Assembly (NCBI GenBank): GCA_016709145.1
Contig: JADJEK010000015.1
Coordinates: forward strand, 1-64,000
Source: Planctomycetota bacterium
GTDB taxonomy: Bacteria; Planctomycetota; B15-G4; JADJEK01
DNA length: 64,000 nucleotides
Direction: 5' to 3'
The translations under genes were made by a program, and so were the position numbers. The notes under the pieces were generated by a model. That model saw only the letters and a program-made list of their open reading frames with translations. It was not told where the DNA came from and did no database searches. Below are positions 47,985 through 55,848 of the stretch, piece after piece (position 1 is the first letter of the stretch; each line of letters begins with the position of its first letter).

Positions 47985-48401
47985 TCACCGAATCCCGTTG
48001 GCGAACGTCAGGTAGATCGAGTTCGACGACGACGGCTGGATGAGCACGCTGTCGCTCGCGTGGATACGCAGCGAGGGTTCCTCGCCCGCACGCTCCGCAC
48101 GGTGCCAGCGGATGTCGAACGATCGACACGTGCCGACCCGCAGGGACATGATGTCGTCTCCACGTGCGACCGCGGTGTCCTTGATCGGTGCCAAGGTCAA
48201 GATCGGCTTGCTCGGCACCCAGATGCCGTGCTTGGCTCGTGCTTCCGGGGTTGCTGGCTGGGTGAGGCTCTCGTGGAACGCACGGATCTCCTTGTTCTCC
48301 AGGTGGAGTCTCTGCATCTCGTCTTGCGCCCACTTCGGCAGCGTGCCGATGCGAGCCCACGCGGAGCGCACTTGTTCTTTCGGATCCAGTTCCTTGCTCA
48401 T
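47985..48401 (-). CDS. Phage hypothetical (GTLPKWAQ type)
   Basis: 138 residues. The opening SAWARIGTLPKWAQDEMQRL is a pattern I recognise from phage proteins of unknown role, then a basic beta-rich domain with RWHRAERAGEEPSLRIH. Coupled to the TM gene upstream. Confidence 0.75.
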   Translation of the reverse strand: MSKELDPKEQVRSAWARIGTLPKWAQDEMQRLHLENKEIRAFHESLTQPATPEARAKHGIWVPSKPILTLAPIKDTAVARGDDIMSLRVGTCRSFDIRWHRAERAGEEPSLRIHASDSVLIQPSSSNSIYLTFANGIR

Positions 48402-48505
48402 CGTCGCTTCCCCCTCGAACCGCGTGACGCGAACCACCAGAACACGCACACCCTCGCGACCCCGAGGGCCACACCCAGGATGGTGATACAGATAGGGACG
48501 TTCAT
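48398..48505 (-). CDS. 35-aa TM peptide
   Basis: MNVPICITILGVALGVARV and a basic end, one membrane segment. ATGA overlap with the next gene and overlap with the gene before it. Confidence 0.55.
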   Translation of the reverse strand: MNVPICITILGVALGVARVCVFWWFASRGSRGKRR

Positions 48506-48972
48506 GCCTCGATCTCCGTATCGGCCAGCTTGTCGTCGAAGATGCTGCTGAACGTCCACGCGAGGTCCCCCGCGGTGGGGCACCCCGGGATCTGGTCGAG
48601 CGCGGACGCGAACAGCTTGACGCTCCGGTTCGTCAGCGCGTCGGCGTGCTCCCGCCGCACGCTGTCGAGGTCGATGAACGCGGTGTCGACGAGCCCCTTG
48701 ATCCGCTGGTCCAGACGCGGAATGCAGCTTCGGACGCGCAGCGCCACGTGAGCGCGCAGCCAGCGGAGCAACCGCTCGGCACCCTGCCGCAGCCAACCGT
48801 CGATCTCCGCCTCGGGCGCATCCGCGAGCAACCACTCGCGCCACGCACCGTACGTCTGGTCGTTCAGGAACGTCTTGTCGTCGAGGTACGGCACGAGACC
48901 GATAGTGGTCTCCCACAGGGCATCGAGTTGTCGGACCCGCCAACGCAGGAAGGGAAGGGAGTTCACGATCAC
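48502..48972 (-). CDS. Helical Trp-rich hypothetical protein
   Basis: 156 residues from GTG after GGAGG. Helices with Trp and Leu (RWRVRQLDALWETTIGLV; WLRQGAERLLRWLRAHV). First gene after the class-2-like element at 49.0 kb. Function unknown. Confidence 0.7.
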   Translation of the reverse strand: MIVNSLPFLRWRVRQLDALWETTIGLVPYLDDKTFLNDQTYGAWREWLLADAPEAEIDGWLRQGAERLLRWLRAHVALRVRSCIPRLDQRIKGLVDTAFIDLDSVRREHADALTNRSVKLFASALDQIPGCPTAGDLAWTFSSIFDDKLADTEIEA

Positions 48973-48998
48973 GGGGGACCTCCAGTTAGACCCACCAC

Positions 48999-49037
48999 CT
49001 AGACGCCGTGGACGAGGGAGACCTCGTCGTCAATCCG
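48999..49037 (-). promoter_or_regulatory. Class-2-like promoter (one base shorter)
   Basis: Minus strand GGATTGACG and GGCGTCTAGGTGG, spacing one base less than the other class-2 copies, then RBS and GTG 48972. Confidence 0.4.
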
Positions 49038-49055
49038 AAGAAAGGTGCTCGGCTG

Positions 49056-49307
49056 TCACTCCGTGCACGCGCGCCGCGCCTGACACGAGTGCTTGCCCGC
49101 GCAGGTCTCCGGCTGGTAGCAGAAGTCCGGCCACCCGATCTCGTTCAGGTACGGGTTCGCCGGGTACGGCAGGGTGCGCACGCGACCGATCGCCGACTCG
49201 TCGTGCCCGGCCTGCACCGCGATCGCCTTCGCCGCGTCCGCGGAGTCCGCTTGCGCGGTCCCGCCCCCACGAGCGGAACCCTTGATCTCGACCCAATAGA
49301 AAGCCAT
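49056..49307 (-). CDS. Small Cys-rich hypothetical protein
   Basis: 83 residues. VRTLPYPANPYLNE followed by CYQPETCAGKHSCQARRAC. The four cysteines suggest a zinc or disulfide site. Ala-rich N-terminal helix. Unknown role. Confidence 0.7.
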   Translation of the reverse strand: MAFYWVEIKGSARGGGTAQADSADAAKAIAVQAGHDESAIGRVRTLPYPANPYLNEIGWPDFCYQPETCAGKHSCQARRACTE

Positions 49308-49308
49308 G

Positions 49309-49518
49309 TCATTCTCCGGAGTGTTCGAGGCGTTCGACCGAGGTGCCTAGGGCGTACCCGGCGGTGAACGCGATAAAGAGATCGTTGACCCGACCGTCCT
49401 GGTAGTACCGACGCTTCGGCCAGATCGAAGACGCTTCGCGGTCGAGGCGACCCTCGTGGCGGAACTGCTTCTCGAACTGCGCCATCAGGTCGTACCACTC
49501 GCGGTCACACAGCTTCAT
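49309..49518 (-). CDS. Small basic hypothetical protein
   Basis: 69 residues starting MKLCDREWYDLMAQ, right after promoter, hairpin and GAGGGCTCGACG. Helical, basic. Leads the short transcript with the Cys-rich gene. Confidence 0.7.
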   Translation of the reverse strand: MKLCDREWYDLMAQFEKQFRHEGRLDREASSIWPKRRYYQDGRVNDLFIAFTAGYALGTSVERLEHSGE

Positions 49519-49600
49519 CGTCGAGCCCTCGCTTGGTCGGTCCCATCACCGACACCCGCGAAGGATAGTGCGACTCGCGTGGAGTGCTACTACAAAATCC
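49519..49600 (-). promoter_or_regulatory. Class-1 promoter with 5'-UTR hairpin
   Basis: GGATTTTGTAGTAG, 18 bp, CTATCCTT (minus strand); hairpin GTCGGT-GATGGG-ACCGAC at 49553-49536; leader nearly identical to that at 17.5 kb, implying duplication of the regulatory cassette. Confidence 0.8.
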
Positions 49601-49609
49601 GAGAGTAGT

Positions 49610-49837
49610 TCACGCCGCGGGTTGGGACGCGAGCACGCACAATGCGGCGTCCCAGTCGGACGTGCGCCACCAGATGGAGGACTCATCGCGAGCGTCGCTC
49701 ACGCCGTCGCATTCGACCGCCCCTTGGCCCGCTCCTCCCGACCCAGCACTGCCGTAGCCGTCGCTCGGTCGGCGGTGGTAGAGCTGGCCGCGCCCCGCAC
49801 CGAGGTCGCCACCACCAGAAGCGATCAGAGCAGGCAT
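49610..49837 (-). CDS. Gly/Asp-rich array-family member
   Basis: 75 residues; MPALIASGGGDLG, a Gly/Ser-rich middle, and DWDAALCVLASQ end that runs past the usual LCLL stop. Last of a three-member block. Confidence 0.7.
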   Translation of the reverse strand: MPALIASGGGDLGAGRGQLYHRRPSDGYGSAGSGGAGQGAVECDGVSDARDESSIWWRTSDWDAALCVLASQPAA

Positions 49838-50025
49838 AGCGACCCACACTCCTCTGCCTCTCCGTCTCCACCCCCAAAGGCGTTCACGTGGTCGTCACCA
49901 GTGAGGTAGCCCTCGCCATCACCCCAGCCGTCCACCTCACCATCACCGATGATGGGTCCGTCACCCCACCCCGCGTCTCGGCCAAAACCGTAGGCGTTGA
50001 ACTCCCCCTGGATCAGAGCAGGCAT
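49825..50025 (-). CDS. Gly/Asp-rich array-family member
   Basis: 66 residues; MPALIQGEFNAYGFG, then GDGEVDGWGDGEGYLTGDDH, ECGSLCLL end. 13-nt overlap with the next gene. Confidence 0.75.
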   Translation of the reverse strand: MPALIQGEFNAYGFGRDAGWGDGPIIGDGEVDGWGDGEGYLTGDDHVNAFGGGDGEAEECGSLCLL

Positions 50026-50261
50026 AGTGGAGCCTCCGCCCGGTTGCTCTCACCGTCGGCTGCGCCTCGACCACCGAGACCCGCACCGCAGTACAAGTAG
50101 TCGAATGTCCCGACACCATCCCCATTCCCATCCTTGCCGGCGTACGGCTCACCAAAGCCTCCTCCCGTGCAACCCCACGAGCCGAAGCCACCACCGAAGT
50201 CACCGCACTCCGCCCGGTTGCCCGCGATGTCGAGACCACCTGCAGGCAGAGCAGGGATCAC
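50013..50261 (-). CDS. Gly-rich array-family member, GTG start
   Basis: 82 residues; GTG start (IPALPAGGLDIAG) with TTGGAGG upstream. GDFGGGFGSWGCTGGGFG and a Cys pair; EAPLCLL end. The gene before it in transcription is a normal protein coupled by GTGA. Confidence 0.75.
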   Translation of the reverse strand: MIPALPAGGLDIAGNRAECGDFGGGFGSWGCTGGGFGEPYAGKDGNGDGVGTFDYLYCGAGLGGRGAADGESNRAEAPLCLL

Positions 50262-50656
50262 GTACCCGCCTCCAAGTAGGCGCACGTCTCGACGACGCGC
50301 TCGTCCGTCAGCTTCGTGACCCCGTCAAGCCACCCCGCCAAGGTCGACCGCGCCTCCATCTGCCGGCGGCTCAGTCGCACGGCAGCGTCCGCGAACGCAC
50401 GCTGGAGCGCCTGGTCGAGAGCACGAGCGGCGCGATCGCGCAGGTTCATCTCGGTGACGTCGGGCTCGAACGTGATCGTCGGCAAGAGGGAGCGCAGGTG
50501 GTCGACCACGTCCTGCCGGCGATCCCGGCGGGCGCTCGCGATCTGCGTGCGCACGTACGAGCGGACGTTCCCTCGCCCGACGTGGGGGTGACCCTTCTCG
50601 GCGATCAGGCGCTCGACCCACGCGACCTCGTCATCCTTCCAGTCGTGAACGTTCAT
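50258..50656 (-). CDS. Hypothetical helical protein
   Basis: 132 residues, MNVHDWKDDEVAWVER. Mostly helical, basic; a mid-protein Pro-Thr-Ile strand. Function unknown, placed at the head of a small array block. Confidence 0.7.
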   Translation of the reverse strand: MNVHDWKDDEVAWVERLIAEKGHPHVGRGNVRSYVRTQIASARRDRRQDVVDHLRSLLPTITFEPDVTEMNLRDRAARALDQALQRAFADAAVRLSRRQMEARSTLAGWLDGVTKLTDERVVETCAYLEAGT

Positions 50657-50669
50657 GTTGCCTCCAGGG

Positions 50670-50882
50670 TTACTCGGCACACGCGAGTGAGCAGTAGACG
50701 TCGATGTTCGGGCCGTTGAATTGGACGACCCAGCCGAACTCCTCCAGCGCGTCGCGGATGCCGCGTACCCCCGTCTCCGCGCACTCGTCGATGCGCACGT
50801 CCGAGGACACGGGGAGCAAGCGCATTAGCTGTGTCGACGCCGCACCGCACATGGCGCACGTCGCGATGATCCGTAGCGACAT
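50670..50882 (-). CDS. Small Cys-containing protein
   Basis: 70 residues. CAMCG near the N-terminus and CSLAC near the C-terminus form a possible zinc site. Directly downstream of the 51.5-kb gene. Confidence 0.65.
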   Translation of the reverse strand: MSLRIIATCAMCGAASTQLMRLLPVSSDVRIDECAETGVRGIRDALEEFGWVVQFNGPNIDVYCSLACAE

Positions 50883-50883
50883 G

Positions 50884-51471
50884 TCACTCCCCCAGCTTCG
50901 AGTAGCGAGCCTCGAACGCCGCTCGCGCGGCCTCGCGCGTCGCGTGGACTTCGACGTCGGATGGCCAGTCACCACCGTCCATCGTCGGCGCGGGCGTGGA
51001 GCATTGGGACGACTCCCAAGAGACGTGCAGCGAGTCGTAGTGCTCGAACACGCGGCCCCAGTCCAAGTCCTCGCGGTTCGTACCCGCGACGACCCACTGA
51101 CCGGCCCGCACTTTGGGGGTCGTCACTTGGCTCCCGCTCAACGCGGCGCGGGCGTGGCCCAAAGAAAGCCACTCATTGAACCGCCCGCCGTCGGTCAGTT
51201 CCGACCACGTCGCCACGTCGCCGTTGCGGTGTAGACCAACGACGCCATGGGAGTCGGAGATCAGCGCGTCCAGGTCTGCCAACACTTTCTGCAGCGCGTC
51301 CCGCATCGCCGCGTAGCCGTTGACCGCGCGGGCGATCAGCGCACCGTCGCCAGGGGCCGCGGTCGCCAGCATGTCGCAGATCGGCTGCCCGTCCGCGCCG
51401 TACACGGTCGTCAGCGTCTGCTCTTTGCCCGCCGAGGTCCAGGGAAGGGGGGTGGTCTCGTTCGCGCCCAT
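50884..51471 (-). CDS. Hypothetical soluble protein
   Basis: 195 residues starting MGANETTPLPWTSAG after hairpin and GAGGAG. The first 60 residues (AAPGDGALIARAVNGYAAMRDAL) resemble a small alpha/beta fold seen in phage proteins; the rest is helical and Trp-rich. Function unknown. Confidence 0.7.
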   Translation of the reverse strand: MGANETTPLPWTSAGKEQTLTTVYGADGQPICDMLATAAPGDGALIARAVNGYAAMRDALQKVLADLDALISDSHGVVGLHRNGDVATWSELTDGGRFNEWLSLGHARAALSGSQVTTPKVRAGQWVVAGTNREDLDWGRVFEHYDSLHVSWESSQCSTPAPTMDGGDWPSDVEVHATREAARAAFEARYSKLGE

Positions 51472-51560
51472 CGTTCGACTCCTCGTAACCGTTGCGTTGA
51501 CCCCATCGCCAACACGCATGGAAGATAGATCGTGTATCGGTGAAGTCTACTACAAAACCG
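51472..51560 (-). promoter_or_regulatory. Class-1 promoter with 5'-UTR hairpin
   Basis: TTTTGTAGTAG, 18 bp, CTATCTTC; hairpin GTTGGC-GATGGG-GTCAAC at 51513-51496 with stem changes on both sides (one G-U pair). Confidence 0.8.
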
Positions 51561-51569
51561 GAAAGTATT

Positions 51570-52229
51570 TCACACCGGGTTGCGGACGCGAACGTCAGCG
51601 TTGAGGCACCCGATCGCGTCCGCCGCGCTGTCGCGGAGGTGCTTGCCGCGGCCCGCGCGTACGAGCAGCACCGCCCCGCTCTTGTTCTCCACCCGAGCGA
51701 CCGTGAGCGTGACCGGGAGGTCTGCGTTGTCGGTCGGGAGCGCACCGAGGGCGTCCGCGAGGTCGCGCAGCGCCTGCGCGTCGAACGCGATGTCGATGCC
51801 CTTCGAGCAGTCCTGCGCGACCCACTTCTTCGCCATCGAGGTCGCGTCGACCAGGATGCCGTAGGCGGAGTCCGGCGGGTCATCCTCCACGGAGTGCGGC
51901 GAGTAGAACTCGGCAGCACCTCGGCCACCCTTCGGCCCCAGGCACGCCCCGCTCTGCTGGATCACGTTGTCGGTGTCCCGCCCCCGGTGGGCCTCGACCC
52001 GCACCTCGTGACCCTTCCCCGGGCGAACCCGGGTGCAGAGCCATCGCAGGAGCGATCCCACGACGAACATCTTCGAGGGGTCCTCGGGCTCGCGCGTGAT
52101 CGGCACGGACGCGAGCGCCCGACCGTTCGTCACGATCATGCGGCCGTCCTCGACCATCGCGTGTGCGAGGTTCCCGAGCTTGTTGTTGAGGAGGTGGCGA
52201 ACGCCGCGGTAGATCGTCGCGAGCTTCAC
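51570..52229 (-). CDS. Hypothetical alpha/beta protein
   Basis: 219 residues from GTG in a GTGA overlap. Alternating strands and helices with FDAQALRDLADALGAL and PVTLTVARVENKSGAVLLVRAG. The layout of two similar halves loosely recalls clamp-like folds, but I cannot support a DNA-clamp call. Second gene after the 52.5-kb promoter. Confidence 0.65.
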   Translation of the reverse strand: MKLATIYRGVRHLLNNKLGNLAHAMVEDGRMIVTNGRALASVPITREPEDPSKMFVVGSLLRWLCTRVRPGKGHEVRVEAHRGRDTDNVIQQSGACLGPKGGRGAAEFYSPHSVEDDPPDSAYGILVDATSMAKKWVAQDCSKGIDIAFDAQALRDLADALGALPTDNADLPVTLTVARVENKSGAVLLVRAGRGKHLRDSAADAIGCLNADVRVRNPV

Positions 52230-52495
52230 TTGACACCCGCCTTTTCCGCGGCGACGTCGGAGGCCAGGCGGTCGAAGCTGACGACCACGCCGTGCAGCTT
52301 GAGCGCCGACAGGCACGCGCGCCAGCCATCGGCGAATCCGGCCACGAACGCAGGCTCGTTCTCCCGCGGTACCCGCTTCGCACCGAAGTGCCAGGCGACC
52401 GCATCCTGCTGGGCTTGCTCACCCCAGCGGATCGTATCCATGTTGTCGACCAGACCGCTGCCCGTCCGCTGCTTGCCGTTGTTCCGCGTAACCAT
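52226..52495 (-). CDS. Hypothetical protein
   Basis: 89 residues, MVTRNNGKQRTGSG start after hairpin and GAGGAG. Trp-rich middle, Val-rich strands at the C-terminus. Unknown role. Confidence 0.65.
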   Translation of the reverse strand: MVTRNNGKQRTGSGLVDNMDTIRWGEQAQQDAVAWHFGAKRVPRENEPAFVAGFADGWRACLSALKLHGVVVSFDRLASDVAAEKAGVK

Positions 52496-52584
52496 CGTTC
52501 GACTCCTCGACATCGTTGCGCCGGCCCCATCGCCGACGCACGCGAAGGATAGAGTCTGCCCCCTGGTGTGCTACTACAAAATCC
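52496..52584 (-). promoter_or_regulatory. Class-1 promoter with 5'-UTR hairpin
   Basis: TTTTGTAGTAG, 18 bp, CTATCCTTCG; hairpin GTCGGC-GATGGG-GCCGGC at 52537-52520 (one G-U pair). The region between hairpin and RBS is shared with the 51.5-kb copy. Confidence 0.8.
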
Positions 52585-52591
52585 TATAGTT

Positions 52592-53194
52592 TCACATCCC
52601 GTCGGGGATGCGCACGGAGAGGCTGGACTTCTCGGCGGCGGCTCTTGCTTGCCACCCAGCAAAGCGTGCGGCGGCTGCGACCCCCGTGAGTACGCGGTGG
52701 GCCAGCCCGCCGTCGAGTGCGGGGAGGTGGGACTCACGCAAGATCGCACCGATTGGACGGCCGGGCTCGTCGCCGTAGTACGCGAAGAGCAGCAGCTTGA
52801 CGTCCGACTTCCTCTCCCGTAGTTGCGCACGCAGGTGCTCCTGAATGCGCACCTCCGTCCCGAGTAGCCAGCCGACCCACATGGAGCGCAACACCTCCAG
52901 GATGATCCACACCGTGGTCGAACCCCCAACCCCCGTGTACCCACCCTCGGGCATCGGTTCGGAGAACGGAGTGAGCCACCCGCAGAGCGCGAGCGACAAC
53001 GGGAGCGTGGCCACCCACCGCAGGAACGGTCGGTAAGCCACTGGGTGTCGCGAGACGTGGCCCACGTACTCGCAGTTCAGCCAACTCGCGCGGGTGTGCT
53101 CGTAGACGTAGCGACATCCCCAGCGGACGCGGATGAATGCAACGCGAGCGCGCACCCACGCACGGGACAGCAGACGCGGCTTCAGATCGGGCAT
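52592..53194 (-). CDS. Membrane-associated hypothetical protein
   Basis: 200 residues. Two or three hydrophobic stretches (WVATLPLSLALCGWL; TVWIILEVLRSMWVGWLLG) within a basic protein, Arg-rich at both ends. Likely an inner-membrane protein; role unknown. Confidence 0.65.
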   Translation of the reverse strand: MPDLKPRLLSRAWVRARVAFIRVRWGCRYVYEHTRASWLNCEYVGHVSRHPVAYRPFLRWVATLPLSLALCGWLTPFSEPMPEGGYTGVGGSTTVWIILEVLRSMWVGWLLGTEVRIQEHLRAQLRERKSDVKLLLFAYYGDEPGRPIGAILRESHLPALDGGLAHRVLTGVAAAARFAGWQARAAAEKSSLSVRIPDGM

Positions 53195-53295
53195 GGACTA
53201 CCCCCAGCGGACAGCGCGAGCACGAGGACGAGGAGGGTCACGACGAGGACGACGCGAACGTACCAACGGGCGAACCGACGGTGCGCGACGTCCAC
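53182..53295 (-). CDS. 37-aa TM peptide
   Basis: GTG start; VRVVLVVTLLVLVLALS is a single membrane segment. Its last 13 nt overlap the following gene. Confidence 0.5.
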   Translation of the reverse strand: MDVAHRRFARWYVRVVLVVTLLVLVLALSAGGSPCPI

Positions 53296-53299
53296 GGAA

Positions 53300-53488
53300 T
53301 TAGCCCAGACAGAAGTTGAAGACGGGTGGCGGGTTCGAGCGCTCGCGCAGGGAGAGGACCAGGCTGTCGCACAACTCCTGGATCTCTCCCGCGTCCGTGA
53401 AGGAACCGCCGTGGATGGCAGAGGCCGCGAGGTAACCCCACAATTGGCGCTCCTCGCCGGTGAACAGCCCCGATTGCCGGGAGACCAA
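53300..53488 (-). CDS. Small helical protein, TTG start
   Basis: 62 residues, TTG start after the upstream TGA. Helices GEERQLWGYLAASAIHGG and DAGEIQELCDSLVLSL, Pro-rich end. Unknown role. Confidence 0.55.
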   Translation of the reverse strand: MVSRQSGLFTGEERQLWGYLAASAIHGGSFTDAGEIQELCDSLVLSLRERSNPPPVFNFCLG

Positions 53489-53492
53489 CCGC

Positions 53493-53855
53493 TCACCCCC
53501 CCTCCTCCTGGAGCATCTCGTATACGCGCCCCGCGGTAACGCAGGTGTGAGTGCGCAACCGGGTGCCGACGAGGGCCGCGTGCGGAACACGGTCGAAGAC
53601 CTTGTCCTTCTTCGACCACTCGCGGATGTGCTCTTTCGTGACGGTGAGGGAGGCACTGCCACGCGGGTACTCCCGCAGCGCTTTCGCCACCACGGGCGAG
53701 CACAACAGGCTGGCCCGGTCCTCGTCCGGGACGGCCGGATTGGTCGACCACAGACCGAGGTAGGCGACCACGACGAAGTGCTCCCTGGGCTCCGTTTCGT
53801 CTGCGAGCACGCTCCCAGCCGGGATGCTCAGGGTCGGAACGATCGTGCGCTGCAT
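53493..53855 (-). CDS. Hypothetical protein
   Basis: 120 residues, MQRTIVPTLSIPAGS after GGAGG, first gene after the class-2 promoter at 53.9 kb. Beta-rich then helical. Function unknown. Confidence 0.65.
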   Translation of the reverse strand: MQRTIVPTLSIPAGSVLADETEPREHFVVVAYLGLWSTNPAVPDEDRASLLCSPVVAKALREYPRGSASLTVTKEHIREWSKKDKVFDRVPHAALVGTRLRTHTCVTAGRVYEMLQEEGG

Positions 53856-53888
53856 GTTTGTACCTCCTACAGAATGAAACCTTCGCCC

Positions 53889-53928
53889 TGTAGACGCCGC
53901 GAGCCGCACGAGTCGGAGGAGGAAATCC
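53889..53928 (-). promoter_or_regulatory. Class-2 promoter
   Basis: Minus strand GGATTTCC and GCGTCTACAGGG at the fixed spacing; starts the transcript of the 53.9-kb gene. Confidence 0.6.
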
Positions 53929-53933
53929 TGGAA

Positions 53934-54161
53934 TCAGAGCAGGCAGAGCGAGCCCGCGCCGCTGTCAGTGGTGAACGAGACAGGGAAGCCGGGGATGGGC
54001 TCGACCTCACCCCCACCCGAGACGAACATCACGAGAGGGCAGCCGAGTACAGCACGCCGCATCCAGACGAATGCCTGCATGTCGCCGCAGTCGGGGACCT
54101 CGTCGAGGATGCCGTCCGATCGAATCGGCCCACCCGCCCGCTCGGTGACCGGGCAACTCAT
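53934..54161 (-). CDS. Gly/Asp-rich array-family member
   Basis: 75 residues (MSCPVTERAGGPIRSDG). ATGA overlap with its upstream partner; less Gly-rich, with a hydrophobic middle, and ends SGAGSLCLL. Last of an eight-member block. Confidence 0.7.
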   Translation of the reverse strand: MSCPVTERAGGPIRSDGILDEVPDCGDMQAFVWMRRAVLGCPLVMFVSGGGEVEPIPGFPVSFTTDSGAGSLCLL

Positions 54162-54394
54162 GCCGCCCCCTGGCCCACGACGCAGAGGTAGCCGAACGTG
54201 ATCTGGTCGCCGATCATCTGAAGGCTCACGCCGTCCCCACCACTGAGGCCGAAGCCGGATCCGCACTGGATATCTTCTACCCCGCTATCCCAGGGACAGG
54301 GACCCGTACCAGATCCGTTACCGGAGGTTACCGAGGGTGACGAGAACGCACCAGTCCAGCCAAACCACTTGATGAGGTCAGGGAGTGCGATCAC
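54158..54394 (-). CDS. Gly-rich array-family member, GTG start
   Basis: 78 residues, IALPDLIKWFGWTG start, then a GSGTGPC and SGGDG middle. Ends with LCVVGQGAA; ATGA coupling to the next gene rather than the 13-nt overlap. Confidence 0.7.
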   Translation of the reverse strand: MIALPDLIKWFGWTGAFSSPSVTSGNGSGTGPCPWDSGVEDIQCGSGFGLSGGDGVSLQMIGDQITFGYLCVVGQGAA

Positions 54395-54648
54395 GAGAGC
54401 ACACACAGAGACCCGTGCAGCGGGAGGAATGCCACGCCGTAGTCTTGCCAATCACCGAACCCCGCGTCGAGCATGAAGCCGACACGCGCGCCGTCGCCGA
54501 CTTGCGCGAACCCCTGCGTCTCCCCGTCGCCTATCTGCCCGCCACCGCAGTCCCAAGCGAACCAGGTAGAGAACTCTCCCCACACCCCTGGGTTGTCCCC
54601 GTCCCCATAGTCGGCGTGCCTAGCAGTCAGGATGTCGCGAGCAGGCAT
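54391..54648 (-). CDS. Gly/Asp-rich array-family member
   Basis: 85 residues, MPARDILTARHADYGDGD. Trp-rich middle (WGEFSTWFAWDCGGG), LHGSLCVLS end. Confidence 0.7.
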   Translation of the reverse strand: MPARDILTARHADYGDGDNPGVWGEFSTWFAWDCGGGQIGDGETQGFAQVGDGARVGFMLDAGFGDWQDYGVAFLPLHGSLCVLS

Positions 54649-54839
54649 AGGACCATCCCTTCGACCCAGCGGTTACCACCGGATAACCCATCACCACGCA
54701 CGTCCGACGGGTAGCCGAACACCCGACCGTCTCCGGTCTGCTTCTCCTCGGTGAGTTGCTGCGTGTGTTCGTAGAAGACCTGCCGCCCGATCACGTGTTC
54801 CTCGAAATCGTGGAAGCCGACGATCGTCAGAGCAGGCAT
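54627..54839 (-). CDS. Array-family member, less Gly-rich
   Basis: 70 residues; MPALTIVGFHDFEEH and a Gln/Lys-rich middle (QQLTEEKQTGDG), ending LCLLATS, which gives a longer 22-nt overlap with the next gene. Confidence 0.7.
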   Translation of the reverse strand: MPALTIVGFHDFEEHVIGRQVFYEHTQQLTEEKQTGDGRVFGYPSDVRGDGLSGGNRWVEGMVLCLLATS

Positions 54840-55084
54840 AGAGGGGACTCCGTGCGACGTCCGTCCACTGGTGCGCCGGAGCCGCCACCATTGAAGTAGT
54901 TGCCGCCGTAGCCGGTACCGTGTTGGGAGCAGACGACATCACAGAGCCCCTCGCCATCGCCGTCAGTCGATGACAACCACAGGATGTTGCAGGACCCGAG
55001 ACCCCCACCGAAGCCACCGCAGCGCGTGTTGGTGGCCGCTCCAGCCCCATGGCCGTTGTGCGGGGAGGCGATCAGATCACGCAC
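54827..55084 (-). CDS. Gly-rich array-family member
   Basis: 85 residues, MRDLIASPHNGHG; GGFGGGLGSCN, Cys pairs, TESPLCLL end. Confidence 0.75.
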   Translation of the reverse strand: MRDLIASPHNGHGAGAATNTRCGGFGGGLGSCNILWLSSTDGDGEGLCDVVCSQHGTGYGGNYFNGGGSGAPVDGRRTESPLCLL

Positions 55085-55353
55085 AGGACGGACTCCACGA
55101 GAGGTCGCACGATCCCGTCACCGTACCCGGTCGCGTAGTCGCTGTACCCGGCATATCCTGGTCCATGCCCATCCGATGGACTCTCGCCCGGACCGTCCCC
55201 TGGTATCCACCTCGTCGAGATGTCGGGGTCACCCTGGTTATCCGCTTCGATGTGCGGGTCACCGAAGCCGTCCCCGGTCAGCAACACCCAGGGGTCACCC
55301 GTGTCGCGGAGCCACGGAACGTTGTCCGGGAGGATCGAGGTCAGAGCAGGCAC
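55072..55353 (-). CDS. Gly/Asp-rich array-family member
   Basis: 93 residues, the longest member. MPALTSILPDN, then LLTGDGFGD and GDGPGESPSDG, ESVLCVI end. Confidence 0.75.
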   Translation of the reverse strand: MPALTSILPDNVPWLRDTGDPWVLLTGDGFGDPHIEADNQGDPDISTRWIPGDGPGESPSDGHGPGYAGYSDYATGYGDGIVRPLVESVLCVI

Positions 55354-55598
55354 AGGACGGCCTCCACACTACGTTGCCTGGAGTTGCCATACCCGTCGGC
55401 ATTGGCGGTGTAGCCCCCAGCGCCGGCACCCAAACCGATCACACGCGCACCCAAACGGAAGAGCCCGGTCTCTCCTGTACCGCCCAGGTACATATCACCT
55501 TCGCCACGGCCGTTACCCGCACCCCCTTCTGCGAAGGGCTCACCAGAGGCCGAGGGCCACCTGCGTTGCTCGGGCACTTGTCGAGTCAGAGCAGGCAC
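55341..55598 (-). CDS. Gly-rich array-family member
   Basis: 85 residues, MPALTRQVPEQRR. GLGAGAGGYTANADGYG pattern shared with neighbours; EAVLCLL end. Confidence 0.75.
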   Translation of the reverse strand: MPALTRQVPEQRRWPSASGEPFAEGGAGNGRGEGDMYLGGTGETGLFRLGARVIGLGAGAGGYTANADGYGNSRQRSVEAVLCLL

Positions 55599-55831
55599 AG
55601 GACGGCCTCCATGGGGACTGCTCGGACCGAGCCGTACCCATCAGCGACACCGAAGAAGCCCCCTGACCCGGCACCACAACCGATCTCGCGACCTTCAAAC
55701 TCGGTGAGGTTGGTTTCCCCCGTCTGGTCGTGCCACGCCAACAACAACCCGTCCCCCCTGCCGTTTCCCCCGCCGTAGCAGGACTCACCCGAGCCCTGGG
55801 GGTGACGCACAGCCCAATCGAGTAGTCGCAT
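55586..55831 (-). CDS. Array block first member
   Basis: 81 residues (MRLLDWAVRHPQG). Leads an eight-gene chain. GCGAGSGGFFGVADGYG, MEAVLCLL end. No strong RBS is visible; TTTTGGTGACC precedes the ATG. Confidence 0.7.
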   Translation of the reverse strand: MRLLDWAVRHPQGSGESCYGGGNGRGDGLLLAWHDQTGETNLTEFEGREIGCGAGSGGFFGVADGYGSVRAVPMEAVLCLL

Positions 55832-55848
55832 AGTAGGTCACCAAAAGA

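Noticed and set aside
51570..52229. DNA sliding clamp
   Set aside because: Only a loose resemblance of repeated strands; no clamp motif or replication neighbours.
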